Below, one piece after another: positions 54,551 through 64,000 of a stretch of DNA of 64,000 nucleotides (position 1 is the first letter of the stretch; each line of letters starts with the position of its first letter). The notes below the pieces were generated by a model, which was not told the DNA's origin, did not search any database, and worked only from the letters and a program-made list of their open reading frames with translations. Source of the DNA: Priestia filamentosa (GTDB lineage: Bacteria > Bacillota > Bacilli > Bacillales > Bacillaceae_H); contig NZ_FXAJ01000005.1 of assembly GCF_900177535.1 (NCBI RefSeq), forward strand, positions 1 to 64,000. The letters are read 5' to 3'. The position numbers and the translations under genes are program-made.

Positions 54551-55552
54551 TTGCGAACCTTATTTATTGGTTTATTTATAGTTAGTTTTTTCTTTAGTAA
54601 TGTGCAAGCTGCTTTTAGCGCGGAGAATGAAAAAGATGAAAAAACGCTTCGTGAAGAACGTATGAGCTTGTATAAAAAAGCAGAAGCAACAACACATATT
54701 CCTTGGTATTACTTTGCTGGAATTGATCAATATGAGCGCCAAGTCCGACGCACTCATAAAGATATTCCGCATGAAAAAGGAGCACTTGGGATTTATATCG
54801 AGCCAAGCCGTTGGGTTGGACCAATGAATCCTCATAAAGAAGCTCAGGATGAAACAGTTATCTCCTTGTTTGGAGGAATAGGGAAAGATGGAAATGGTGA
54901 TGGAAAAGCGGATCAGTATGACGACGAAGACATTTTATATACAATTGGTTCTTATTTGCAGTCATATGGAATTACCCCTTCTCAAATTAAGATTGGTCTT
55001 TGGCAGTATTATCACCGTGACCGAACTGTAAGTATCATTCTAGGACATGCAAAGCTCTTTAAAACCTTTGGCACTCTAGATTTAGATCATCATGCTTTCC
55101 CACTCCCTCTCAATGCTAATTTTAGCTACAAAAACACATGGGGAGATGCACGTGGGTGGGGTGGACGTCGCATCCATGAAGGAACAGACATCTTTGCCAA
55201 CTATAGCGTCCCTGTTCGTTCTACTTGCTATGGAATTATTGAAATGAAAGGTTGGAATAGATATGGCGGATGGCGGCTTGGCATACGTGATGTAAATAAT
55301 AATTATCACTACTTTGCTCACTTAAGCGGATTTACGAAAGATATTGAAGTTGGACAGGTTGTAGAGCCAGGAATGGTCGTCGGCGGTGTTGGAAGCACTG
55401 GTTATGGCCCGCCTGGAACATCAGGAAAGTTCCCACCTCATCTTCATTACGGGATGTATAAAGACAATGGGCGAACTGAGTGGTCTTTTGACCCTTACTC
55501 ACATTTAAAAATGTGGGAACGAGCAGATCGTCAAAAAGCAGCCAAAAAATAA
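54551..55552 (+). CDS. lytH: LytH-type M23 endopeptidase (L-Ala-D-Glu peptidase)
   Basis: This 333-residue secreted protein has a signal peptide (residues 1-24) and a C-terminal M23/LytM domain with the zinc ligands in RRIHEGTDIFANYSVP near residue 212 and PPHLHYGMY near residue 298. It matches B. subtilis YunA/LytH, a sporulation endopeptidase that trims cortex peptides. TTG at 54551 is the start, eight bases after GGAGG. Own terminator. Confidence 0.9.
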   Translation: MRTLFIGLFIVSFFFSNVQAAFSAENEKDEKTLREERMSLYKKAEATTHIPWYYFAGIDQYERQVRRTHKDIPHEKGALGIYIEPSRWVGPMNPHKEAQDETVISLFGGIGKDGNGDGKADQYDDEDILYTIGSYLQSYGITPSQIKIGLWQYYHRDRTVSIILGHAKLFKTFGTLDLDHHAFPLPLNANFSYKNTWGDARGWGGRRIHEGTDIFANYSVPVRSTCYGIIEMKGWNRYGGWRLGIRDVNNNYHYFAHLSGFTKDIEVGQVVEPGMVVGGVGSTGYGPPGTSGKFPPHLHYGMYKDNGRTEWSFDPYSHLKMWERADRQKAAKK

Positions 55553-55558
55553 ATTAAA

Positions 55559-55589
55559 AGAGAGCCTTTAGAAAAGGCTCTCTTTTTTT
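55559..55589. terminator. Bidirectional terminator lytH / metS
   Basis: AGAGAGCCTT pairs with AAGGCTCTCT; seven T on plus, four on minus. Confidence 0.88.
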
Positions 55590-55695
55590 ACTGTTGTTTT
55601 CTTGTTTTAATGATAACATTAGAAATACTTGCGATTAGTCCGCCCCAAATAATAGTCATTCCAAGAACCATCATTACAATTGCACTTGTTCCCAT
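55588..55695 (-). CDS. metS: MetS-type NSS transporter small subunit
   Basis: This 35-residue single-helix protein has TSAIVMMVLGMTIIWGGLIA and a basic tail, the pattern of the MetS small partner of NSS-type transporters such as Corynebacterium MetPS. Its ATG overlaps the stop of the transporter gene (TAATG), and AAGGAGG lies ten bases before it. The overlap and order support a two-component carrier. Confidence 0.85.
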   Translation of the reverse strand: MGTSAIVMMVLGMTIIWGGLIASISNVIIKTRKQQ

Positions 55696-57209
55696 TACTT
55701 TGAAACCTCCTTCTTGTCGGTCGGAATTGATAAAGATGTTTTACTCCATCCTTTTAAAGAGAATAAGATGCCTAGTAGGATGACTCCTCCTGCTACAATC
55801 CATCCGTATGAAACAACAAATGACGTAGCATATTCTCCATAATTCTCCGATAAATTTTGACGAATATTCTCAAACATCATATATCCTAGAACAAGAGGTG
55901 TAATAAATAGTAAACATAGCTTCCACCATACACCAAGCAAGATATCCGATACGCCGTTTGCATGGTTCTGAAGAGAGTGAAGCTGACGGAATATCCATCC
56001 AATAGCAATTACTTCTACAAGACCTGCCAATGCTACACCTAAGTTATTAATGAAATAATCTATAACATCAAGGAAGTAAAGACCACCTTTTGTTGCATAT
56101 AAAAGAGAAAAAACAGCTGCTAAGCCCCCACCAACAGCTACAGCTTTTGTACGTGAAACATGAAACTTATCCTGAATTCCAGCTACAAATGTCTCCACAA
56201 TAGAGATGAGAGATGTTAAGCCCGCAAGTACAAGTGATAAGAAGAAAAGAACACCAAAAAATTGATTAAAAGCAGGAAATTCATTAATAATTTGCGGAAA
56301 AACTACAAATGCAAGTCCAACCCCACCTTTTACTACCTCACTAATGTCCACTCCTTGTTGCATAGCCATAAATCCAAGTACCGAGAATACTCCAATACCT
56401 GCTAAAAGTTCAAACCCTGAATTAAAAAATGCTGTAATAAATGCATTGTTTGTTATATCAGACTTCTTTGGAAGGTAGCTTGAATAAGTAACCATGATTG
56501 CAAAACCAATTGATAAACTAAAGAAGATTTGTCCGTATGCAGCTACCCATACTTTTCCACTTGTGATTGTTTCCCAGTTTGGTGTGAAAAATGCATTAAG
56601 GCCTTCGATTGCCCCATCAAGTGTTAGAGCTCGAATAACAATAATTAAAAACAGAACAACTAATGTAGGAAGGAATATTTTATTAGCTATTTCAATGCCC
56701 TTTTTAATGCCCTTAATTAAAATACCTAATACAACAATCCAAACGATGGCTAACGGAATAAGTACACTATAGTTCATCCCCCCGAACTGTCCCTCTTGCT
56801 CAGTCAGCTGTAAATGAGTGCCATAAAGAAATGATTCAGGATCAGAACCCCAGCTTAAATCAAATGAGAACACTGTATAAGACATCGCCCATGCAATGAT
56901 AATGGCATAATATGTTGCAATAACAAATGAAATCCCAACTTGCCACCATCCAAGCCATTCGACTTTCTTATTCAACCTAGCAAAAGAAAGCGGTGACGAA
57001 CCACGATATTTGTGACCAATAGTAAACTCCATTACAAGTAATGGAATCCCCGCTGTTAATAATGCAAAAAGATAAGGAATAAGAAAAGCTCCACCCCCAT
57101 TTTCATATGCTACAGCTGGAAACCTCCAAATATTCCCTAACCCTACTGCTGAGCCAGCTGCAGCTAAAATGAAACCTGTTCTTGTTCCCCACTGAGGACG
57201 ATTGTCCAT
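55695..57209 (-). CDS. Na+-dependent transporter (NSS family, MetP-like)
   Basis: This 504-residue, approximately 12-helix carrier has the family hallmark AAAGSAVGLGNIWRFPAVAY near residue 17, then NGGGAFLIPYL, and GQIFFSLSIGFAIMVTYSSY near residue 226, all sodium- and substrate-site regions. With the coupled small subunit it may import methionine and alanine, as MetPS does; this is inferred. B. subtilis relatives are YocR and YhdH. The start follows AAGGAG. Confidence 0.87.
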   Translation of the reverse strand: MDNRPQWGTRTGFILAAAGSAVGLGNIWRFPAVAYENGGGAFLIPYLFALLTAGIPLLVMEFTIGHKYRGSSPLSFARLNKKVEWLGWWQVGISFVIATYYAIIIAWAMSYTVFSFDLSWGSDPESFLYGTHLQLTEQEGQFGGMNYSVLIPLAIVWIVVLGILIKGIKKGIEIANKIFLPTLVVLFLIIVIRALTLDGAIEGLNAFFTPNWETITSGKVWVAAYGQIFFSLSIGFAIMVTYSSYLPKKSDITNNAFITAFFNSGFELLAGIGVFSVLGFMAMQQGVDISEVVKGGVGLAFVVFPQIINEFPAFNQFFGVLFFLSLVLAGLTSLISIVETFVAGIQDKFHVSRTKAVAVGGGLAAVFSLLYATKGGLYFLDVIDYFINNLGVALAGLVEVIAIGWIFRQLHSLQNHANGVSDILLGVWWKLCLLFITPLVLGYMMFENIRQNLSENYGEYATSFVVSYGWIVAGGVILLGILFSLKGWSKTSLSIPTDKKEVSK

Positions 57210-57331
57210 TTTTCTCTCTCCTTCAAATAAATTTCTAATTTTTCTGACTATTTAGGTCATTAGATATATTTTTCTTAAAACATTATAACCATACTATCCT
57301 TTTATGTCAAAATAGTTTTTCTTTTCAGAAT

Positions 57332-57364
57332 AAAAAAGGGAAAGATTACTTCTTTCCCTTTTTT
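57332..57364 (-). terminator. yunB terminator
   Basis: GGGAAAG pairs with CTTTCCC around ATTACTT, flanked by six A and six T. Confidence 0.85.
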
Positions 57365-58127
57365 ATTTTTTCTTATTAGGAAGCTCTACAGCTGCTCCAC
57401 TTCCGTCTCCGCCTCTATTGTAATAGTCTGGTACACTTCCTTCATGAATTCTCATTGCAACAGGAACTTTCGTTGTTACCCTAGCTACGTCTGTTGCAAA
57501 CGGAAGCACTACTTGCACATCAACTTGAACTTTCACATAAACAGTGATCATAGCATTATTAATTCCGTACTCCTCAATACTTGTTTCTACATCTGTATGG
57601 GCCGCTCCAATTGTGCTAAACTCTACTGGAATGTTTGGACCTAAATTTGCAAGCAACGCATTATCTGTAGCACGCCCAAGTGGAATATGATACAAAATCC
57701 CCTCTTCACGGAGTTTTTTATTTTCTTCTATTTCTACTCCACTAGGGGGATCTGTAATTTGTCCTTCTCCTTTTTCAATATCACGCAGGCTTTTTTGTAC
57801 GAGGGTTGTTGTCTCTTTTAAAACATTTGTTACAACAGCTGTATTAAGATTTACTGCTGTGCCATCTCCTGCTTCTCCAGTTGTACTAAATACTGACTCA
57901 GGGTCAAGCTGGTTTGTAATTTCTTTATCAATTGCTTCATTAATGACATATTGAGCAATTTTTTTCGTTTGCATATTTGCATAAGCCATAAGTGTCGGTT
58001 CTACCGCTTTGTTAATAAGCCAAATTCCAAGCGACGTCGAGAAAATAAAGAAAACAAAGCTTAACAACAATACATACCGAAATGGCAAAGGACCTTTGCG
58101 ATGGGGTCTTCTTCTTAATCTGTACAC
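57363..58127 (-). CDS. yunB: Sporulation protein YunB
   Basis: This 254-residue protein has a basic N-terminus (YRLRRRPHRKGPLPFRYVLL), one membrane helix at about residues 17-40 and a large outside domain rich in Thr and Val. YunB is a sigma-E-dependent sporulation protein of unknown mechanism. GTG at 58127 is the start, seven bases after GGGGG. Confidence 0.87.
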   Translation of the reverse strand: MYRLRRRPHRKGPLPFRYVLLLSFVFFIFSTSLGIWLINKAVEPTLMAYANMQTKKIAQYVINEAIDKEITNQLDPESVFSTTGEAGDGTAVNLNTAVVTNVLKETTTLVQKSLRDIEKGEGQITDPPSGVEIEENKKLREEGILYHIPLGRATDNALLANLGPNIPVEFSTIGAAHTDVETSIEEYGINNAMITVYVKVQVDVQVVLPFATDVARVTTKVPVAMRIHEGSVPDYYNRGGDGSGAAVELPNKKK

Positions 58128-58188
58128 GGCTTATCCCCCCTACAAACTATATATATGCAAGAGAAGATAAGCTCATTTCTAAATTCAC

Positions 58189-58216
58189 AAAAAAGAAGAC
58201 GGCATCTTCCGTCTTC
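58189..58216 (-). terminator. yunC terminator
   Basis: GAAGACGG pairs with CCGTCTTC around CATCTT; the minus strand continues with TTTTTTG. Confidence 0.9.
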
Positions 58217-58519
58217 CTACACCATTTTCAATAAAGCATCTTTTCCCTTCATGCCAGCTACAATCCCTTTTTGTTCTGCATAAAGTGTCACAGATTCAAG
58301 AGGAGCCTCTAAGAGTTGGTCAATCGTTTTAACCCCTGTTGCCCGTCCTGCTAGAATATTGCGATCTTTTAACTTATCGTTTAATAATCCAACATCAAGG
58401 GCACCACACATAATGTATCCTTTATCGTTAGAGACAACAAGCAGCGTTGTTTTTGGCAGAGCAACTGTTGTAGCATTGAATGTTTTTCCTTCAATTACAA
58501 TCGGTTCTAACGTTATCAT
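58217..58519 (-). CDS. yunC: YunC-family protein (DUF1805)
   Basis: This 100-residue soluble protein has ALPKTTLLVVSNDKGYIMCG near residue 20 and LNDKLKDRNILAGRATGVKT near residue 46, matching DUF1805 (B. subtilis YunC, with a known structure but no known function). The start follows AAGGGG. Monocistronic. Confidence 0.85.
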   Translation of the reverse strand: MITLEPIVIEGKTFNATTVALPKTTLLVVSNDKGYIMCGALDVGLLNDKLKDRNILAGRATGVKTIDQLLEAPLESVTLYAEQKGIVAGMKGKDALLKMV

Positions 58520-58582
58520 TTTGACTACACCCCTTCTATAGTCAATGTATGATAGCCATTTAGAAAGGTGATTAAAGACTAG

Positions 58583-59446
58583 TTATAAATCAAAGAAATC
58601 TAGCTGCTTTGGAGCAAGCCCTTCATACTCTAGACCAAGAAGGTCAATCATCTGCTTAGCATTATCGGCAGCATCTCCTGCTGAATTGTTGTTAAAAAGA
58701 AGACAAATTTCTTTTGTTTCCTTTTTCATCTCTTCAAGTCGATTTTTCCACTCTACTAATTCCTTTTCATTATAGCGATACAAGCAGCGTACTTTTCGCC
58801 ATTCTGCATTTGAGCGATTCCCTCTCGTCCATCCTGCACTATTACGACCGTGAAAACGAATAATTGTTAACTCTTTGGATGTTGCCTTTGGCACAATTGG
58901 AACGTATCCTTCTCCACTTTGAAGCTGTGGTTCATCACATACAGTGTGAATCCATCCGTTTTCTTTTAGATAAGATATTGTACGCTCTCTCATATCCCCT
59001 TCAAACCATGTTTTATTGCGAAATTCAATTGCAATAGGAATAGGACCCATCATTTTCTTTGTATAGTTCAGTAAGTTGACTGAAGCTTTTTCACACCTGA
59101 ACCAAGGCGGATATTGAAAGAGAACAGCCTTTAGCTTACCTGCTTTTAGGAGAGGAGAAATGGATAGCTTAAACTTCTCAAACATTTCCTCTTTCGACTC
59201 AAAAGGAATTTCTTCTTTCAAATGCCCTGTCATTCCTTGATATGCCTTTACAATAAATCCAAATGATTTTGGTGTTTGCGCTACCCATTTCTCAAATGTT
59301 GAAGAATGTTGAACAGCATAAAATGAGGAATCCACCTCAACAATCGGAAAATGGCCGCTGTATACTTCTAATTTTTCATTACTTCTTGTTCCAGCTGGAT
59401 AAAGGGAATCATGATCACCCCAGCCTGTTACACCTATTTGAATCAT
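58583..59446 (-). CDS. yunF: YunF-like protein (DUF72)
   Basis: This 287-residue protein has the DUF72 TIM-barrel-like pattern: IQIGVTGWGDHDSLYP at the N-terminus, VEVDSSFYAVQ near residue 36, AIEFRNKTWFEGD near residue 143 and a C-terminal LLFNNNSAGDAADNAKQMID. It belongs to a widespread family without known activity. ATG at 59446 follows GTGTGGGG; the ATG at 59464 has no site. Confidence 0.85.
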   Translation of the reverse strand: MIQIGVTGWGDHDSLYPAGTRSNEKLEVYSGHFPIVEVDSSFYAVQHSSTFEKWVAQTPKSFGFIVKAYQGMTGHLKEEIPFESKEEMFEKFKLSISPLLKAGKLKAVLFQYPPWFRCEKASVNLLNYTKKMMGPIPIAIEFRNKTWFEGDMRERTISYLKENGWIHTVCDEPQLQSGEGYVPIVPKATSKELTIIRFHGRNSAGWTRGNRSNAEWRKVRCLYRYNEKELVEWKNRLEEMKKETKEICLLFNNNSAGDAADNAKQMIDLLGLEYEGLAPKQLDFFDL

Positions 59447-59524
59447 ATCAAAACCCCACACCATTTTATTTTATTCTATTATATCCTATTCTTTTCGATT
59501 TCTCGATTGAGCAGTATTGATAAT

Positions 59525-59552
59525 AAAAAAAAGCCGGAAATCGGCTTTTTTA
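59525..59552 (-). terminator. Terminator of the short-chain dehydrogenase gene
   Basis: AAGCCG and CGGCTT pair around GAAAT; A8 and T6 flank, and it acts in both directions. Confidence 0.85.
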
Positions 59553-60419
59553 GCTTGAAATGTAGGCTCCTCCATTAATGTGGATAAACTGTCCTGTCAT
59601 ATATGATGATTCATCACTTGCAAGCAGTACATAACTTCCTACGTGCTCTACAGGCTGTCCTGGTCTATTCATTAATGTGTCTAAACCAAACTCTTCTACT
59701 TGTTCTTTTGGGAATGTCGCAGGAATAAGCGGCGTCCAAATCGGTCCTGGTGCTACCCCATTCACTCGAATCCCTTTATCTGCAAGAGACTGTGCCATTG
59801 AACGTGTGAAGGCTACAATTGCTCCTTTTGTTGAAGAATAGTCAATAAGAGTTGCATGCCCTCTATAGGCATTAATAGAAGCTGTATTGATAATTGTGCT
59901 TCCTTCTTTCATATGTGGAAGAGCACCTTTTGTTAGATAAAACATAGAGAAGAAGTTTGTTTGGAACGTTTTATGCAATTGCTCTGTTGAAATATTTTCA
60001 ATTCCGTCTTGTGGGTGCTGTTCACCTGCATTGTTTACTAGAATATCAATACGGCCATGCTCAGCTACAACATCTTTAATAAGACGTTTACAGAAATCTT
60101 CATCTCCTACGTCACCTGCATGAAGCGTACATTTTACTCCTTCTTTCTCAACTGCTTCTTTAACAACTTCTGCATCCCCTTCTTCATCTAAGTAAGAAAC
60201 AGCAACATGTGCGCCTTCTTTGGCATAAGCAATTGCTACAGCTCTACCGATTCCGCTATCTCCACCTGTAATAAGAGCTACTTTGTTTTTTAATTTGTCC
60301 GCACCTTTATAGTCCTTCTCTTCATATACTGGTCTAGGGTCCATTTCACTTTCAATTCCTGGCTGACGATCTTGAGTTTGTCCTTTTGTTCCGCCAACTT
60401 GTCGATTTGTGTCCTTCAT
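59550..60419 (-). CDS. Short-chain dehydrogenase, general-stress type (YhdF/YdaD-like)
   Basis: This 289-residue NAD(P)-dependent oxidoreductase has the Rossmann motif VALITGGDSGIGRAVAIAYA near residue 48, NNAGEQHP near residue 128 and the catalytic Ser/Tyr-xxx-Lys in YSSTKGAIVAFTRSM near residue 196. The N-terminal extension with QDRQPGIESEMDPRPVYEEK is typical of the YhdF/YdaD subgroup. ATG at 60419 follows AAGGAGG. A sigma-B-like promoter lies upstream, fitting a general-stress gene. Substrate unknown. Confidence 0.87.
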   Translation of the reverse strand: MKDTNRQVGGTKGQTQDRQPGIESEMDPRPVYEEKDYKGADKLKNKVALITGGDSGIGRAVAIAYAKEGAHVAVSYLDEEGDAEVVKEAVEKEGVKCTLHAGDVGDEDFCKRLIKDVVAEHGRIDILVNNAGEQHPQDGIENISTEQLHKTFQTNFFSMFYLTKGALPHMKEGSTIINTASINAYRGHATLIDYSSTKGAIVAFTRSMAQSLADKGIRVNGVAPGPIWTPLIPATFPKEQVEEFGLDTLMNRPGQPVEHVGSYVLLASDESSYMTGQFIHINGGAYISS

Positions 60420-60463
60420 TCTTAATTCCTCCTTGCCATTATCTTTAATTGTTATATTTATCA

Positions 60464-60489
60464 GTACCACGTTTAATTTTTCTTTAAAC
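60464..60489 (-). promoter_or_regulatory. Candidate sigma-B promoter of the short-chain dehydrogenase
   Basis: On the minus strand, GTTTAA (60484-60489) and TGGTAC (60464-60469) are separated by 14 bases; consensus is GTTTAA-N12-15-GGGTAT. B. subtilis ydaD is sigma-B-dependent. Confidence 0.5.
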
Positions 60490-60516
60490 AGGGCGATAGG
60501 TTACAATTTTAATAAG

Positions 60517-60541
60517 GTTTATTCTAAAAAAAATAGGGAAA
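60517..60541 (+). promoter_or_regulatory. Candidate sigma-B promoter of the relic gene
   Basis: GTTTAT (60517-60522) and GGGAAA (60536-60541) are separated by 13 bases, about 35 bases before the relic start. Partial match to sigma-B. Confidence 0.35.
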
Positions 60542-60575
60542 AGGATAGATGAATGCTTTTTAAGAGGAGGAAGAT

Positions 60576-60794
60576 ATGGTAGAAGCTTAATTTCTAGAAC
60601 AATCTAATGGACAGTACGTAAGCTGCTTTGATTACAAATTTTAAAAAAGGAATGATCGACAAGTGGAAATCCCTCATTCTAACAATGAGACAGAAAAGAT
60701 TGAAGAAAAAGCGAAAAGAGACCATATTGAAGACCAAAAAGCAAAAAGAATGGTAGAAGAAGCCAAACAAAAAAGCCTTAACGCTCTACGATAA
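60576..60794 (+). pseudogene. Possible broken small gene with two in-frame stops
   Basis: AAGAGGAGG lies five bases before an ATG at 60576. One frame continues to 60794 and carries FLEQSNGQYVSCFDYKF, then RQVEIPHSNNETEKIEEKAK and a charged helix KRMVEEAKQKSLNALR. It is interrupted by TAA at codons 5 and 24. Either it is a nonsense-broken stress-type gene, or only the last 43 codons are used from a GTG at 60663. Family not recognised; followed by a strong terminator. Confidence 0.4.
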
Positions 60795-60796
60795 AG

Positions 60797-60836
60797 AAAA
60801 AGGGTGAACCTCTTTGAAAGAGGTTCACCCTTTTTT
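60797..60836. terminator. Bidirectional terminator relic / sufB
   Basis: AGGGTGAACCTCT pairs with AGAGGTTCACCCT around a short loop, flanked by A4 and T6. Confidence 0.95.
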
Positions 60837-60843
60837 CTGTCTA

Positions 60844-62241
60844 TTAACCAATAGAACCTTCCATTTCAAACTTGATAAGACGGTTCATTTCAACCGCATA
60901 TTCCATTGGAAGTTCTTTTGTAAACGGCTCGATGAAGCCCATTACGATCATTTCTGTTGCTTCCTCTTCTGAAATACCACGGCTCATTAGATAGAAAAGC
61001 TGTTCTTCAGATACTTTTGAAACTTTTGCTTCGTGTTCAAGCGAGATGTTATCGTTTAAAATCTCGTTGTACGGAATTGTATCTGATGTTGATTTGTTAT
61101 CCATGATAAGCGTATCACACTCGATATTAGAACGAGCACCTTCTGCACGACGACCAAAGTGAACAATACCACGGTACGTTACTTTTCCGCCATGTTTAGA
61201 AATCGATTTAGAAACGATTGTAGAAGACGTATTTGGCGCTAAGTGAATCATTTTAGCTCCTGCATCTTGGTGCTGTCCTTTACCAGCTAGAGCGATAGAA
61301 AGTGTCATACCACGAGCACCTTCACCTTTTAAGATAACTGCTGGATATTTCATTGTAAGTTTTGAACCGATATTACCATCAATCCATTCCATTGTCGCGT
61401 TTGCTTCACAAACTGCACGTTTTGTTACAAGGTTGTATACGTTGTTCGCCCAGTTTTGAATTGTTGTATAACGACAATAAGCATCTTTTTTAATGATGAT
61501 TTCTACAACAGCACTATGAAGTGAGTTTGTTGTATAAACAGGTGCTGTACAGCCTTCAACATAGTGTACATGTGCGCCTTCATCAACAATAATAAGCGTA
61601 CGTTCAAACTGTCCCATATTTTCTGAGTTAATACGGAAGTAAGCTTGAAGAGGTGTTTCTACTTTTACACCTTTTGGTACGTAAATGAATGATCCACCAG
61701 ACCAAACTGCTGAGTTTAGTGCTGCAAACTTATTGTCTGTTGGCGGGATTACTTTTGCCCAGTGTTCACGGAAAAGCTCTTCATTTTCTTTTAGTGCTGA
61801 ATCTGTATCCTTGAAGACAATCCCTTTTGCTTCAAGATCTTCTTGCATGTTATGGTAAACAACTTCTGACTCGTACTGAGCAGACACCCCTGCAAGATAC
61901 TTTTGTTCTGCTTCTGGAATTCCTAATTTATCAAACGTTTGTTTAATTTCTTCAGGTACTTCATCCCAAGAACGCTCTGAACGCTCTGATGGTTTTACAT
62001 AATACGTAATCTCATCAAAGTTTAAGCTATTTAAGTCTCCGCCCCATTGAGGCATTGGCATATTATAAAAATGTTCAAGCGACTTTAAGCGGAAATCAAG
62101 CATCCATTGCGGCTCTTCCTTCATACGCGAAATTTCTTCTACGATTTCTTTCGTTAAACCACGTTCTGAACGGAAAATGGATACGTCTTTATCGGAAAAA
62201 CCGTACTTGTAATCGCCGATTTCTGGCATCTTCTTCGCCAT
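60844..62241 (-). CDS. sufB: Fe-S cluster scaffold subunit SufB
   Basis: This 465-residue protein is the scaffold subunit on which SufBCD builds Fe-S clusters. Landmarks are [20 protein letters not shown] at the N-terminus, then the beta-helix core with [20 protein letters not shown] near residue 225 (cluster-region cysteine), and [20 protein letters not shown] near residue 355. The start follows GGGGG. The gene order sufD-sufS-sufU-sufB on this strand matches B. subtilis sufCDSUB. Confidence 0.96.
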   Translation of the reverse strand: MAKKMPEIGDYKYGFSDKDVSIFRSERGLTKEIVEEISRMKEEPQWMLDFRLKSLEHFYNMPMPQWGGDLNSLNFDEITYYVKPSERSERSWDEVPEEIKQTFDKLGIPEAEQKYLAGVSAQYESEVVYHNMQEDLEAKGIVFKDTDSALKENEELFREHWAKVIPPTDNKFAALNSAVWSGGSFIYVPKGVKVETPLQAYFRINSENMGQFERTLIIVDEGAHVHYVEGCTAPVYTTNSLHSAVVEIIIKKDAYCRYTTIQNWANNVYNLVTKRAVCEANATMEWIDGNIGSKLTMKYPAVILKGEGARGMTLSIALAGKGQHQDAGAKMIHLAPNTSSTIVSKSISKHGGKVTYRGIVHFGRRAEGARSNIECDTLIMDNKSTSDTIPYNEILNDNISLEHEAKVSKVSEEQLFYLMSRGISEEEATEMIVMGFIEPFTKELPMEYAVEMNRLIKFEMEGSIG

Positions 62242-62287
62242 TTTTTACTACCCCCTACATATTGGTTTGATACGATCATAAAGCTAC

Positions 62288-64000
<1,713 letters not shown>

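Overview
The window is low-GC Firmicute chromosome and almost certainly comes from a member of the Bacillaceae. Three things support this: near-consensus sigma-A promoters and strong Shine-Dalgarno sites (with frequent TTG and GTG starts), a 16S rRNA 5' end at the left edge, and gene content and order close to the yug-yui-yum-yut-yun arm of the Bacillus subtilis chromosome. Spore-former genes (kapB, kapD, yutH, a YhcN/YlaJ-type lipoprotein, lytH/yunA, yunB) are present. The comparison with B. subtilis is from memory of that map, not from a search. There is no prophage, insertion sequence, CRISPR array, tRNA or plasmid-type gene.

Layout. 1-2300: start of a 16S gene (minus) with its tandem promoters, then thiT, a small membrane protein and an MgtC-family protein. 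2277-8471: a minus-strand sulfate assimilation and siroheme operon, yezD-cysH-cysP-sat-cysC-sumT-sirB-sirC. 9142-13730: an AlsT-type Na+/amino-acid symporter behind a GlnR/TnrA box, a YugO K+ channel, yugN and pgi. 14034-19792: the complete Mrp antiporter operon A to G. 19829-29712: yugJ, yuzA, rocD, yugI, an XRE regulator, alaR-alaT, yugF, yugE, patB, kapB, kapD. kinB, expected between patB and kapB, is absent. 30360-32018: yjlC-ndh with a Rex-type operator. 32207-39544: yuzC, yuiH, yuiF, pepA, yuiD, yuiC, yuiB, yuiA and yumB. 39545-40380: a gene-poor stretch with a second Rex-type site, a Fur box and a decayed ferredoxin-NADP reductase (yumC/ycgT family). 40381-44340: yutM, dapF, yuzB, yutJ, yuzD, yutI. 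44381-47654: hom-thrC-thrB. 47901-60419: yutH, a decayed short-chain dehydrogenase, HAD hydrolases, yutE, yutD, a YhcN/YlaJ lipoprotein, lipA, lytH, an NSS transporter with its tiny MetS partner, yunB, yunC, yunF and an intact short-chain dehydrogenase. 60844-64000: sufB-sufU-sufS and the tail of sufD.

Themes. Sulfur and iron-sulfur chemistry dominate: sulfate uptake and reduction with siroheme synthesis, Fe-S assembly (SufB/U/S/D), an A-type carrier (YutM), a NifU-like protein (YutI) and lipoyl synthase. Respiration and ion homeostasis form a second theme: three type-II NADH-dehydrogenase-like flavoproteins (Ndh, YumB, YutJ), two with Rex-like sites nearby, plus the Mrp antiporter, a K+ channel and several Na+-coupled carriers.

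I did not find a clearly new multi-gene system. The observations most worth checking are the three eroded genes (40097, 49340, 60576), the possible attenuator before dapF, the two Rex-like sites, and unexplained hairpins in gene-poor stretches.
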